A stretch of DNA of 64,000 bases. It comes from Haliotis asinina (Eukaryota > Mollusca > Gastropoda > Lepetellida > Haliotidae). The DNA lies in contig NC_090288.1 in NCBI RefSeq assembly GCF_037392515.1, forward strand, positions 11,662,969 through 11,726,968, written 5' to 3'. Of this stretch, positions 10,473 to 21,959 are shown in pieces (the stretch's first letter is position 1; the number at the start of each line of letters is the position of its first letter). The position numbers and the translations under genes were made by a program. Below the pieces are notes generated by a model. That model was given only the letters and a program-made list of their open reading frames with translations. It did not search any database and had not been told where the DNA came from.

Positions 10473-12875
10473 TCAATCGAGGAGTTCAACGCACATCCTC
10501 TTGACTTTGTCGAAAGTCTGTGGTCCGTACTCCTGTGAACATTTCCCCGAATACACCATACGTTCGTTGATGCACACGGCAAAGTAGGCCGGATCATACA
10601 TCCCTACCCATTCGTTCAAGCCATCGGGAAGACCTTTGCAAACAGGATAGGTCAAATAGCAGGGTCTGCAATGAGCGCGTTGACACTGATATTGACGGTA
10701 GTCGCCTGTCGTGGAGAAATAGAGTGGGTGAGTGAGTGAAGGAGTTTAACGCTGGTTTGTAAATTAAGATGTATCAAGGCGTGTACACTTGGCCTGGGAG
10801 GGAACCCCGGAGTAATGCATGCCTTAGAAGCTGACCACGTACCAAATATATGTAACACCACAAATCACCCCAAATCAATGGCTTGTTGTGTTATAACAGT
10901 GAGGAAATCGAGTATTCTGTGAAATGAACTCGTTACTGGGCAGCATAATAAATCATGTCGGAAACAGTTAATGTGATAGTGGCGTTTGCTGTGTTTTCAG
11001 CCATTGTTGCGAGTCAGGCACAACCCCAGTCCGGATCGGTAACAATATCACGTATGGTCACTAAGAATAGAAGTCAAGCGTCTCATGACAACATAACGAT
11101 AAATCATGCATATGATGCCCCAAGAATCTGACAATTGGAGGGTGGCGCCTTATTTCAACAGAGGGCTTCCATGCTGAGGAGAGGGGAATAAACTGGTTTT
11201 CTTGATCCCCGTCTGATTACATAATGTACCCAGTCACACATTATAGTTTAAAGCCGACCAAGTCTTAAATGATTACACAGAGCCATTTAGAAAGTCGATA
11301 AATGTAACTTATGTTACATTTGGGATAATCATTACACTTGCTTAGTAAAGTATGTGGCTTCTAGAGCTTTTGTTGAGTTGGGTCCCATCAGGGATTCGAA
11401 CCCACACCTTCAGGCTCAGGCACACAAAGTCAGCCGCCTAAGTCCTTCATTCCCAGCGACTTTGTGTGCTGGCGATTGGGTGTCTGTCTCTGAGGGTGTG
11501 GATTCGAATCCCGGATGGGATTCAACACAACAAAAATACTAAAATCTGTACGTTACTAAGACAGTGTGATCCCATATATAGTATGTGGGGGGTATGTTAT
11601 TATGTCTTAAGTGTTCACATTTTGACCCGATTTAAAGAGGGCAACGGTTTCCCTTCAAACGTAACGGTTCATGATATACTCACAATGAGCTGTAGGTTCA
11701 AATATGTCGCCGCAGTCGACCATGGTGTAGTGCTCACACTGTTTCGTGTTGACGTTGTAAAGTTGTGGGTGGGGACACTCCCTCAGATGCTCAGGCCAGG
11801 AATACCTCTGCTTGGACGCGGAACAGTTGAAGTACTGGGCACAATGGGAGGGGTGGGGAATCAGGGCTGTAGACTCGGGGGGACAGCTTGCCTCTGTCTC
11901 CTTCTCTGTCTCGGTACCTGGAATTTAAGTGCGGCATGATATAAGGGCTTGAGGGACCGCTCATAATTTGGGTAGTGATGGTGATTTTTATGGAGACGCA
12001 TGTACAATGTGAACTGAGTGAGTGTGTTTAGGTTTACTCCGCAATATTCCAACTATATGGTGGCGGTCTGTAAATAATCGAGTCTGGACCAGACAATCCA
12101 CTCATCAACAGCATGAGCATCTCCCTGCGCAACTGGGAACCGATGACATGTGTCAACCAAGGCAGCGAGCCTGACCACCCGATGCCTTTAGTCGCCTCTT
12201 TCGACAAGCATAGTCGCCTTTTATGGCAAGCATGGGTTGTTGAAGGCCTATTCTACCCCGGAACTTCACGGGTCCAATGTGAATTGACCCACATACAGAA
12301 AAAAATATACATTTCCGAGTACGAAAATAAACATTGACCCTTATATGACCCGTGTGAATCCTTGTAGAAAGTACGTGAAACATCTGACGTTCATCATGGC
12401 CGACAGCTCAAGTTGCATAACACAAGGATGGTATGAGAATCGATTCAAATGATTCGCCTGATTGAGAGATGCCATGAACGTACTCCGTTTAGTTCCCCTC
12501 GCTTTGCGTTATATTCCACCACAGCAGAAATTGGTTTTCCTAATTAGACCATGGGGAGAATCGAATCCAGGCTTTAGGCGTGACGAGCGAACGCTGTAAC
12601 CACTTGGCTACCCTTCCACAGTCTGAATTTAGAGTTTAATACTTACAGCTGTCGTAGATGGATCCTGGGGAGGCGCATGTTTGGGTCCAAGGATCGAACA
12701 CAAGGTTTGAACAGTCGTATTTGTACAAGTTATTATTTACGCACAAATAATACACCGAGCAGTCATCGGGATCCGCTCTGTAATCCGGGCTGGTTGTAGC
12801 CACACAGCTACCCACGGGTGTTGAAGCTGTTGCCATGGCTACAACTAAACATGCGAGTACAATTCGAAATACCAT
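10473..12875 (-). CDS. A2: three-module CBM14 secreted protein, 231 aa (exons 12875-12647, 11917-11684, 10705-10473)
   Basis: Exon 1 starts MVFRIVLACLVVAMATAS, a clear signal peptide. It continues into a canonical six-Cys peritrophin-A/CBM14 module (DPDDCSVYYLCVNNN, FDPWTQTC). Exon 2 carries a second module (HCAQYFNCSAS, LRECPHPQLYN, QCEHYTMVDC). Exon 3 carries the variant third module (CKGLPDGLNEWVGM, YFAVC, RMVYSGKC, TFDKVKRMC) and ends at TGA. Both introns are phase 1 and split a Cys codon (T|GT or T|GC), with GT donors and CAG acceptors. Exon lengths 229, 234 and 233 give an unbroken frame. The family binds chitin or related glycans outside cells; the actual ligand here is unknown. A TATA-like TATAAATG lies about 112 bp upstream of the ATG. 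Intron 1 contains a SINE-1 and a SINE-2 remnant, and intron 2 an inverted pair of tRNA-like SINE heads. Confidence 0.88.
11380..11545. repeat. Inverted pair of tRNA-derived SINE heads in A2 intron 2
   Basis: A B-box-like GGATTCGAATCCCGG is at about 11500-11514, and its inverse GGGATTCGAACCC at about 11391-11403. Around them CACACAAAGTC and GACTTTGTGTG are complementary. The two halves could form a hairpin. Confidence 0.5.
12010..12290 (+). repeat. SINE-1, nearly complete, in A2 intron 1
   Basis: It runs from ACTGAGTGAGTG through GCAATATTCCAACTATATGG and GCAACTGGGAACCGATGAC to TATTCTACCCCGGAACTTCA, on the strand opposite the gene. Confidence 0.85.
12240..12620 (+). repeat. Composite repeat, second copy at 19960-20320 (-)
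   Basis: The end of a SINE-1, a unique-looking middle (TTTCCGAGTACGAAAATAA, ACGTGAAACATCTGACG, CATGGCCGACA) and a reversed SINE-2 head (CTTTAGGCGTGACGAGCGAA) occur together here and inverted at 19960-20320. The whole composite has been copied as one unit or is a longer element containing SINE parts. Confidence 0.6.
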
Positions 12876-12986
12876 GACGAAAGATAGATTTGGGACAGTA
12901 TCATACAGTTGTACGAGAGCTTCGTAAATTCAAACCCATTTCCCGTGTATGTCTGTGAATTGTGGCCGAGATGAGAGCTAAACGCG

Positions 12987-13152
12987 CATTTATACCTATG
13001 TCGGTCTGGAACTCCCACTATGTATATAGATGTTTCTAGGCGTGTTTTTGTAGTGACGTCACCGCCGTGAAAGTTCCTGTTTGTCTAATCTGACACCTGG
13101 TTGGATATTCCTGGTGTGACACCGAGAGCGCCGCCTGGTGATGAATAAGCGA
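12987..13152 (-). promoter_or_regulatory. A2 promoter: TATA box and conserved upstream block
   Basis: Read on the gene strand, TATAAATG (12994-12987) is the likely TATA box. A TGACGTCA-like site (GTGACGTCAC) is at 13052-13061. The block shared with other type A genes (CATCACCAGGCGGCGCT, then GTGTCACAC) lies at 13144-13114, about 240 bp upstream of the ATG. The same block, in the same orientation relative to the gene, is seen at psiA, A3 and A4. The binding protein is unknown; the core resembles a CTCF motif. Confidence 0.55.
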
Positions 13153-13235
13153 CGAAGCTGACTTTGGGCTTGTTGTAGATCACCTTACCGATTGGTTAAA
13201 GGCTCAAGTTAGTGAGCAAAACACACGCAAGATTT

Positions 13236-13364
13236 ATGGATGTCAACTTCTTTATTGTGAATAACACGACGTTTCGGAGTGTGAGCTTGCTCCTCCATCT
13301 CAAGAACGTCGTGTTGTTCATAATAAGGAAGTTGACATCCATATACTCTTGCTTTTCTGATCAA
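13236..13364. repeat. Short fold-back repeat
   Basis: ATGGATGTCAACTTCTTTAT at about 13237 and GGAAGTTGACATCCATA at about 13328 are ends of arms of about 40 bases each. The central CACGACGTTT and AACGTCGTG halves also pair. It has the shape of a small palindromic transposable element. A weak relative is at about 1970-2020. Confidence 0.6.
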
Positions 13365-13774
13365 ACATAAGCTGTCCAGACTGAATGTCTCCAGTCGCAC
13401 CTTTGCCACAGGACATCTTGAGGCTGGAGAGTTCCAGCCTTCAGTGGCATGTAATTTCAACTGGCACCATGGCCAGGACACAATATTCTTTACCTCAATT
13501 CAACCCAAGATCGCCCTGGAAGTTGAAGACCAAGAGTCACCTCCCCTGCAGGAGATAGCTCCATCCGGGGCTTTCAAATGCTGAATGCTGCTGCCATAGA
13601 AAGAAAAAAAACCAAAAAAAAAAACCGGACACGATCATGGATCGAGGAGTTATCTGACTCCAGTCAGTAATCATGGGGATTAGACCAAGAAAGTGGCATC
13701 GAGACGTTTACATCGCCGACACCATATGCGATGGAGCAACACTGTACAGGTACAGACTTTGAAACACCGAGAGA

Positions 13775-13955
13775 CGGTGGAGCGACTGAGTGGTTAAAGT
13801 GTCATGCCAGGATTCGATTCCCAACATGGACACAGTGTGTGGAGCCTATTTCTGGTGTTCCACATCCTGATATTGCCCAAACCCAAAATACTGATACTGA
13901 AAACTCACTCACTCACTCACTCACCCACTCACTCACTCTGAAACACTGAAAGTTA
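13775..13955 (+). repeat. SINE-2 with (CACT)n tail
   Basis: Head GACTGAGTGGTTAAAGTG with B box GGATTCGATTCCC, then GTGTGTGGAGCCTATTTCTG and an ACTCACTCACTCACTC tail. Confidence 0.8.
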
Positions 13956-14209
13956 TGAACAGAATTGCGTTTAACTATTTCTTTCCACGAGATTTGGATA
14001 TTGTGGAGGGTCATATCCATGTGTATACATGGAGATTGGACATGGCTCTGGATCCGAGGAATCTGACAGCAAATCGGTTCATCAACCAACTTCTACAGCG
14101 TCATGCCCCCCCCCCCCCCCCCCCGATAATTAATCGACAGAGAGAACAGTTTCACCGTGAAAATGATATTTTACATACTTATCTTTACTGTTGACGTCCT
14201 TCACAATTT

Positions 14210-14990
14210 AAATGCCAATGTCTTGCCATATCTGACTCTAAAGGCGATAGAGCATCTTTTGGAAGATCCAGAGAGACGTGAAGATCAACGTCAACATACG
14301 TCAAAGACACTGAAGCAACTGACGAAGACGTTGCAAGAATAACGAAGAGATTCACTGAGCAGCTTAATAGCACACTGCAAGCGTACGTGTCTTGTGACAA
14401 TATATAACAGTACTGTCATTACGTGTCATGAACACCTGAAAATCCATCAGATGAAATATGTAAAATGAACTCTAAACATTTTCATTTCATTTTTTTAGGC
14501 TTTCTTTTTTTCTTTTTATTAAGAATAGTTGATAATACTTCCAAATCTCTATGATTTATACCTTATAGATGATAAGTTTAATATTCTGAATATTACATGA
14601 TTAACCTAAAAAGGCACTAGAGGCATTAGCGTTTTAGAATCCGAAGCGTATATGTATCCGTAGGAACCCTGTTGTCTTCCCTACTGTACTTAATTAATGC
14701 ACATTCCAAACTTAATCCGTATATGCGACAGTGTTTGTACCGCCCCCGGCTCTTACACATACATCTTCATTACCATCCTTGCAGGTCTCCCCTACTAAAC
14801 AAATATGTGGCACTCTGAAGTTATACTGTCTTGAGATGTTAGCTCAGGCCGAAAGTGAGAATTCCTTTCTCGGAGAGAAAAAGGTAAGGTTACTGGCTGC
14901 CTCTGTCACCTAGCCGTAGTGTAAGTCTGTGTATAATCATGACACCTGCAGCGCCTGTTGTACAGTGCTGCCCAAATGGGGTGTCATTTG
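14210..14990. repeat. Upstream intergenic unit, paralogous to 8380-9180
   Basis: See the partner at 8380-9180: the same landmark words occur in the same order. An 18-base poly-C run lies just before it at about 14107-14124. No gene is seen. Confidence 0.6.
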
Positions 14991-15440
14991 GTTCATTTTG
15001 TGTGGGTGCTTGTGGGTGTGTGTGACTGTGCATTAATGTGTCTGTGAGTGCGTGTGTATTTGTGTGGCTGTGCTTCTGTGGATGAGCGTATTTGGGTGAC
15101 TGTGAGCGTTTGTGTGGTTTTGTGCGTCTGTGAGTGCCTGTGTGTATTTGTGTGACTATGAGTGTGCCTGCGTGTGTTGGTGTGGCTATGTGTGTACGTG
15201 ACTGTAGTATATTTGTACGGCTTTGTTTGTGTGTCTGTATCTCTGTGTGTGTTTTTTTTTGACTGCTTGTATTTGTGGCTGTGGCTGTGGCTGTGGCTGT
15301 GTTTGACTGCATGGCTGTGTGTGTTTGACACTGCGTGTCTGCTTGCGTTTGTGTGACTGTGTTTGTTTTTGTCTGTGTCTGTAGCTGTCTTTGCTTGTGT
15401 GTGTTTATGTGGCTGTATGTATTTGTTTGGCTGTGCGAAA
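14990..15440. repeat. GT-rich minisatellite (GTGTGACTGTG words)
   Basis: A long tract of GTGTGGCTGTG and GTGTATTTGTGTG words with irregular period. It includes five tandem GGCTGT hexamers near 15275-15300. It is paralogous in position to the tract at 9180-9690. Confidence 0.8.
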
Positions 15441-15716
15441 TTGAGAAATTGCCGATGTGACCTTAAAAATTAACTCACTCACTCACTCACACTTTATAAC
15501 CAAGCTAACAAACTACAAGTTTGAAGCTTGACAAACATTGAAGAAAATAATATTCGTTGGAAATATTTATTCAGACAATCGTGCTTTCAAAATACAAACT
15601 TCAGCATACATTGAATTCACATCAAAGATTAGATTCATCTTTGCGGGAAGGAAAGGAGGAAGTCCAGAAACCGTGGAAAGTGCAAGAAATTGAGAAGGTC
15701 CGTGATCTTCACGTCT

Positions 15717-17549
15717 TCAAGCAGTCGGCTCAATGCACGTCCTCTTGAGTTTGTCGTAGATGTGTGATCCGTATTCTTGCGAACACATGCCCGAATACAC
15801 CATCCTCTCGCCAACACACACGGCAAAGTAGGGGGAGTTAGACATTCCCACCCATTCGTTCAAGCCGTCGGGAAGACCCTTGCAACTTGGGTAGGTCAAA
15901 TAGCAGGGTCTGCAATGAGCGCGATCACACTGATGTCGTCGGTAGTCACCTGTCAGTAAGAGAGAAAGGGTGAGATAATGAGTGAGTGACTTTATTTTAG
16001 TGATGGTAGTGGTTGAGTTTGGTTTTACGCCGCTTTGGGCAATTTTTCGCACTATCACAGGGACGGGAGGGTAAGGGGGGGGGGGGGGGGGGGGTAGGCG
16101 TCTTCGATGTGACGGACGAACGTTTTAGCCACTAGGTTACTCTACCGCCCCGTTCAGCCATGTAGGTGTGGCGCGGTGGAACTACTGAGGTCACATATGT
16201 CGTACATGCTTGCCCACTTTGGTGAGTGAGTGAGTAAATATTTAACGTCTCATATTTAACGTCGCAATATTTCAGCCATATCGTGACGACAACATAATTG
16301 ACATAGAAATAGAATATATCAACATTATAAAAACCTGTCAACAAAGGACAGTAAAACAACTAGATTATCACAGGCAGATATTTAAAACTAGTAATTAAAT
16401 TTAAAGCAGTGTAACTATAGAGGACGATACAATATGATCGCCAACAACTTTGGTGGATGGTTACACGTGCTAAGACCAAATCTTGACAACAAGCTCCACA
16501 CACTGGTAAACTGTTGAAACTGGTTTGGTTTTCCTAGTTCCTGGTTTGATAGTATGCAGAGACACATTTGTTTTAAGTCGAAAAGGGTTAAAACGTTAAG
16601 TTAAAGATTCAGCTGTTTCAAATTGTAAAACTCAGTTTGAATGTAATTTTGAGTAAAACCTTAGATTTATTTCGAGAAATGGGAGCCAGATTAAAGAATG
16701 GTGTTAATGTGAATACTCACAATGGCCGTTGGGTTCCTCCCTCTCTGCGCAGTCGACCATAGTGTAGTGTTCGCATTGCTTTGTGATGACGTTCCAGACC
16801 TGGGGGTAGTGACACTCCATCAGATGTTCAGGCCAGTAGTACGACTGTTTCCCTGCGGAGCAGTTGTAGTACTGGGCGCAGTGGGTGGGGTGGGGAATCA
16901 ACTCGGTCGATTCCGGCAGACAGTTGACGGCTTCGTTCTCCATGGTACCTGGCGAATTATGGTTGTGGTTATCGATCAAATATTCATAATCATTTTAATC
17001 TTCTAATAACGTAAGTTGCCTTCCAATCTAAATGGGTCAAAGGCGCGTGAATGTGAGTGAGTGAGTGAACTTAGCTTTACGCCGCACTAAGCAATATTCC
17101 AGCTATATGGCGGCGGTCTGTAAATAATCGAGTCTGGACCAGACAATCCAGTGATCAACAACATGAGCATCGATCTGCGCAATTGGGAACCGATGACACG
17201 CGTCAACCAAGTCAGCGAGCCTGACCACCCGATCCCGTTAGTCGCCTCTTACGACAAGCTGAGTCGCCTTTTATGGCAAGCATGGGTTGCTGAAGGCCTA
17301 TTCTACCCCGGGACCTTCACGGGTCTGTTCTACCCAGAACCTTCACGGATCCGTGAATGTGAAGAAGTCGTGGGTGCATATATTGCTGTTGACAAGGGTT
17401 TCCGCTATTTTGCTGGTATTCCTTGGAACACCGTTAGGAAAACAGAGTTAAAAACAGGTGCTATTATCTAATTAGAACTGCTACTTACCCACTGAAACCG
17501 CAGTTGCCATGGCCACCAGGAGGCAACCGAGTACAACACCCAATGCCAT
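15717..17549 (-). CDS. A3: two-module CBM14 secreted protein, 173 aa (exons 17549-17489, 16948-16721, 15949-15717)
   Basis: Exon 1 is only 61 bases and encodes a signal peptide (MALGVVLGCLLVAMATAVSV). It ends at a strong donor, G|GTAAGT, in phase 1, so the Gly codon is completed by exon 2. Exon 2 carries a CBM14 module (NCLPESTELIPHPTHCAQYYNC, LMECHYPQVWN, QCEHYTMVDC). Exon 3 carries the variant module (RAHCRPCYLTYPSCKGLPDG, YFAVC, RMVYSGMC, IYDKLKRTC) and ends at TGA. The exon 2/3 junction splits a Cys codon. Compared with A2 and A4 this gene lacks the first module, yet its signal peptide is nearly identical (CLLVAMATA). AATAAA (15571-15566) follows the stop by about 146 bp. The product is expected to be extracellular and glycan-binding by family. 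Intron 1 holds a SINE-1. Confidence 0.87.
16028..16155 (-). repeat. SINE-2 (reverse) in A3 intron 2, interrupted by poly-G
   Basis: The reverse complement shows GGCGGTAGAGTAACCTAGTG, then GGCTAAAACGTTCGTCCGTC. A run of about 18 G (16077-16094) follows on the plus strand, where the rest of the head would be. Confidence 0.55.
17045..17350 (+). repeat. SINE-1, nearly complete, in A3 intron 1
   Basis: Runs from GAGTGAGTGAGTGAAC through CGGCGGTCTGTAAATAATCG to CCCGGGACCTTCACGGGTC. The last TTCTACCC..CCTTCACGG part is partly duplicated. Confidence 0.88.
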
Positions 17550-17675
17550 GATGAAATTCAGCGACACGAATTCACCTGACTGGTCAATAATTTAAGAGAT
17601 CAAACTCTTTCGTACAGTATTGTTGAGTATACTTCTGATCTGGGTGAATTCTGATCCGAGTGGGGGATATCAGCG

Positions 17676-17850
17676 TATTTATACCTTTCACCAACCATTC
17701 AAACGTCCATTCTAGCTTTGTGTCATTCTGGGTTGTTTTAGTGACGTCATCTCCATAAAAGATCTGTTTTCACATCTGACATCTGATTGACTAAGCGGAG
17801 AGCTCATTTGCATGATGTGACGTCACGTGCGCCACCTGGTGATAAATCAG
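17676..17850 (-). promoter_or_regulatory. A3 promoter: TATA box and conserved upstream block
   Basis: TATAAATA on the gene strand lies at 17683-17676, about 127 bp before the ATG. The block TTTATCACCAGGTGGCGC followed by ACGTGACGTCA spans about 17846-17818. A second TGACGTCA occurs at about 17732-17739. The first block is shared in order and orientation with A4. Its role is inferred from conservation only. Confidence 0.6.
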
Positions 17851-18204
17851 AGAAGTAACTGCCTCCTTATCAAACATCACATCAGCTATTGGCTATGGAG
17901 ACGAGAGGGTGGAATATATTTTATCATATCAATGACAGATCATATCTTTGAAATGGCATGTTTGTAAGAGAGACATGAAATACACACCCGTTGTTACCAG
18001 AGATACAGTGTTTAACTAAGTGTTGAAATTGTTTGGTTTTTAAAATGTCTTCGTACATACTTCAAACTTTTGCAACAGTCAGGCCATATTGAGAAAAACA
18101 TTTTTTTATATTACTATAATTTCAAATTCACATTTTCATTTAGTCATGCACCTACATGCTCGTTAATTGGTATAATGTGCAAACGCAACGACCTTTGTAG
18201 CTGC

Positions 18205-18430
18205 AAGTCGGTGAGTGAGTGAGTGAATCCAGTTTTATGCCGCACCCAACAATATTCCAGATATATGACGGAGGGCTGTAAATAATCAAAGCTGCACCAG
18301 TCAATTCAGTGATCAACAGCAAGAGCCTTGATCTACGCAATTGGTCACATGTACCGATCACATGTGTCAACCAAGTCAGCGAGTCTGACCACCCGATCCC
18401 GTTAGTCGCCTTACGACAAGAAGATGTTAC
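18205..18430 (+). repeat. SINE-1, diverged
   Basis: GAGTGAGTGAGTGAATCC, then AACAATATTCCAGATATATG, TGATCAACAGCAAGAGC and GACCACCCGATCCCGTTAG. Confidence 0.8.
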
Positions 18431-18444
18431 CGGGTTACCAAAGA

Positions 18445-18565
18445 TCAGGGCGGCGGGGTGGCCTAGCGGTTAAGGCGCTCGCTCGTGTTCCCCGGCGTGA
18501 TATTGCTGGAATATTGCAAATTTGCGGCTAAAAACCCCAACTCACTCAATCACACACTCGCTCAC
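18445..18565 (+). repeat. SINE-2, internally deleted
   Basis: A GGGTGGCCTAGCGGTTAAGG head jumps to GTGATATTGCTGGAATATTG and a CTCACTCAATCAC tail. The B box region is missing. Confidence 0.75.
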
Positions 18566-19960
18566 TGAAGATCAGTTCTAACCCGGATCTTCATGGGTCG
18601 AGCCGGATAACAGTGGTGATCAGTATTTTCGTTGGATTCTGTCCTTGAGCCTCAGTCGGATCCTGTCACCACACGGATATCCTGTTATTACTTTGAGATA
18701 AATGGTTCAATGGTATATGTCATAAAGAACAAGATATGTACTTTTGACAATACAATAACTTGGAACCGATTTAGTGCGTCATAAATATTGTATACGCACT
18801 TGGGATCAGCTGCACAAAACGTCGTAAACAGCATCCCTTCTTTCGATACTCCATAGTACGTCATAAACAGCATCCATGCAATTGACCAACTTCACAATGA
18901 GTCATAAATTGCAAACATGCATCAAGCACGTGGCACACATGCTCACAGAGACCACTGTCAACTCACAACACACTTAAACAAAATTTGAGCAAAATATATT
19001 GACCTAAAAATCTAATTGCACAAGGTTGTACGCTAACGTACTCACGCACGCCTACACACACATACATGCATACACTGAACACGTCTGCGACATGAGAGGG
19101 GAGAGTGTATATCAAGGGTATAAACCGCTGATTGAACTTTTAACTTTTACTGATGACTGATGTATAAGCTTAGTTCATCTCTTGTAACACTCTGCCTTGT
19201 GTAAACCTACCTTTAATGTTTGATTCTTGCAATTTTCCAGAAGACTGGATCAAAGTAATAATGACCCCATTGTAAAAAAAATATATTCAACATTTTCGCA
19301 ACTAAGCTATAGAAGACCTGTCCTCTTATTTTTGGCCAGTCTTTAACTTCAGTCTTATTTCTGGTGATATTGCTGGAATATTGCTTAAAGTGGACTGAAA
19401 ACAAAACCTATATCTCACTCACTCATCACATTATCATTTCTCTGTAATGAAGTTTTTAAAAAGGTTGATATAAATAAGTTAGCGTATATTCTTTATAGCA
19501 AAGGTGCACAAGGTAAAATATTCTATTATACTCAAAATATCAAACCAGATACCAGATACTAGATGCATATTGACCAAAATATGCAAACAGGCGTTCTTAA
19601 TGAAGTGGGTCATACAATGTTGAATGTTGAGCCCAGGTCTTTTCTACGGAATTTACAAAAATATAAATAGATTTGTACACGAAAGGAATGGCCTTGGGAT
19701 CGAATGGAATAATTTTGTTGTTATTTGAAGATAGTGTAGCACTTTGATTGATGATTATACAATTGCTCTCCAGAGCTCTTTCAAAAAGGCCAGATTATTC
19801 CTTGAGGTAATGACAAAACTAATAGTTTTTGGAAACTGATATCTACAAAAGTCAAAAAGTTGGTCTTTGAAAACTCAGACATTGAAGTTGTATCACATTA
19901 TAAATATATGGACTTACTATGCTCTTCATGGTTAGTGTGATCTAAAGCTTGCGAAGACCC
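18566..19960. other. Intergenic, AT-rich, no gene seen
   Basis: Only a SINE-2 3' remnant at about 19360-19430 (GTGATATTGCTGGAATATTG with a CTCACTCACTC tail) is recognised. Confidence 0.5.
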
Positions 19961-20320
19961 ATGAAGGTCCCGGGGTAGAATAGGCCTTCGTTCGCTCGTC
20001 ACGCCTAAAGCCTGGATTCCTCATGGTCATAATTAGGAAAGTCAATTTCTGCTGTCCTGGAGTATAACGCGAAGCGAGGGGAACTAAACGCAGTACGTTC
20101 ATAGCATCTCTCAAATAGGCGAATTATCTGAATTAATTCTCGATCACGTACCATCCTTGTGTTATGCAACTTGAGTTCTCGTTGTCGGCCATGATGAAAG
20201 TCAGATTTGTTTCACGTACTTTCTACAAGGATTCACACGGGTCATATAAGGGTCACTGCTTATTTTCGTACTCGGGAAAAAAGTTTCTGTAAGTGGGTCA
20301 ATTCACATTGGACCCGTGAA
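19960..20320 (-). repeat. Composite repeat, inverted copy of 12240-12620
   Basis: The reverse complement carries the same middle part (CGAGTACGAAAATAA, CATGGCCGACAACGAG) between a SINE-1 end and a SINE-2 head. Confidence 0.6.
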
Positions 20321-20582
20321 GTTCCGGGGTAGAATAGGTCTTCAGCAACCCATGCTTGCCATAAAAGGCGACACTGCTTGTTGTAAGACGCGACTAACGG
20401 GATCGGGTGGTCAGGCTCGCTGACTTGGTTGACACATGTCATCGGTTCCCAATTGCGCAGATCGATGCTCATGTTGTTGATCACTGGATTGTCTGATCCA
20501 GACTCGATTATTTAGAGACCGCCGCCATATAGCCGGAATATTGCTAAGTGCGGCGTAAAACTAAACTCACTCATTCATTAAA
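20320..20582 (-). repeat. SINE-1, nearly complete
   Basis: Reverse-strand match from CCATATAGCCGGAATATTGC to GGGGTAGAATAGGTCTTCAG. Confidence 0.85.
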
Positions 20583-21054
20583 ACTAAGCAAGGAAAGCTC
20601 TCAAAACCAGTATTATTTAGAAAATTAAGAATATCATTCCTATGTATTATTGTCCATTAATTGTATTTAAAGAAAGGTGCAAGGATGTCTGATTTAAAAA
20701 TAAAATGTAATGAAACAAAGGCATCATTCTTTCATGCGTGTATATCTTATAATAATATAATTTGAAAAAAATAATATTTCCACAAATGTCATTTCTTGAT
20801 GGACATTTTACAAAAATAGTAGAGATGAGATAAATTACAATAATTTGTACTTGGAACCGTCCGGCGTAAAGTTTGTAAATCTTTCATTTTATCACTAATG
20901 GAACAATGATTACTTATTTGTCATGATATCTAACAAGAAAGTTACCTACGTAATTATATATAACTATACATGTTTGCCAATCTGGAATGCATGTGCACAT
21001 CACTATATACTTGACATGTGAATGAACCATTGCTCTTTGGGCCTGTTGTGCCTG

Positions 21055-21330
21055 CTGAGGGAGTGAGTGAGTTTAGTTTTGCACCGCACTCAGCGCTATT
21101 CCAGCTATATGGCGGCTATCTGTAAATATTCAAGACTGAACCAAATAACCCAGTGAGCAACAACAAGAGCATCGATCTGCGCAATTCGAAACCGATGACA
21201 TGTGTCAACCAAGTCTGCGAGTCTGACTACAACAGGCACTTACAACAAGTATAGTCGCCTTTTATACTCGTAGCACGCCAGGGTTGCTGAAGGCCTATTC
21301 TACCCAGGACCTTTAGTGGTCTTGTGCCTG
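21055..21330 (+). repeat. SINE-1, diverged
   Basis: GGGAGTGAGTGAGTTTAG, CTATTCCAGCTATATGGCGG, ATCGATCTGCGCAATTCG and AAGGCCTATTCTACCCAGGA. Confidence 0.8.
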
Positions 21331-21617
21331 TTGATCATCTAGAAGACATCTGTCGTTATTTGTCTATCGGTGTCATGATTGTAAGCTGTTTATTACTGAC
21401 TGTGAAATGTGAGGATTTCGTGTCACAATTATCTCCTTGTCTTTACTCTTCATTCAATCAACATCTATATTCACACCCACATGTTACAACATTTGCACAA
21501 ATTGGCGTGTTTTCCAAGAAATTCATAACACAATGGAATAATCTTTTTCTGTACATTCATACAACTTGGTTCCTAAATTATATCACCCCAAAGTGGAATG
21601 CCCCCTCAATTTTCAGT

Positions 21618-21726
21618 CTTCTGGTTAGAATGTTCACTCGTCACGCCGTAAATTCGGGTTCGATTTTCAACATTCGGGCATCATACACCAGGATGTTGGT
21701 GGCATATTTCTAAAAGCGGGATAAAC
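21618..21726 (+). repeat. SINE-2 fragment
   Basis: GTTCACTCGTCACGCCG with B box GGGTTCGATT and a GGCATATTTCTAAAAGCGGG end. Confidence 0.55.
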
Positions 21727-21959
21727 CAACAGTCTAAATAAACTTAGAGTTTTATTCGTTTCACTGCTATACCGACAGAGTCTAACCAAGACCTAGTAGA
21801 AGGTCGCGTCAGCTAACCTCTGAGCGATCCATGACCGTCCAAGAGACGTTTGAAGGGATTTAACCAATCAGACTGCGGCCACTGTTTAGTGTTCGGCCAA
21901 TCGTGACCAACTCGTGTTATTCCGGGTCAAGCCGCTTAGCGATTTCATATTGGTGTAGG

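Noticed and set aside
14993-15331. His/Thr-rich reverse-strand frames
   Set aside because: Antisense translation of a GTGTGACTG minisatellite.
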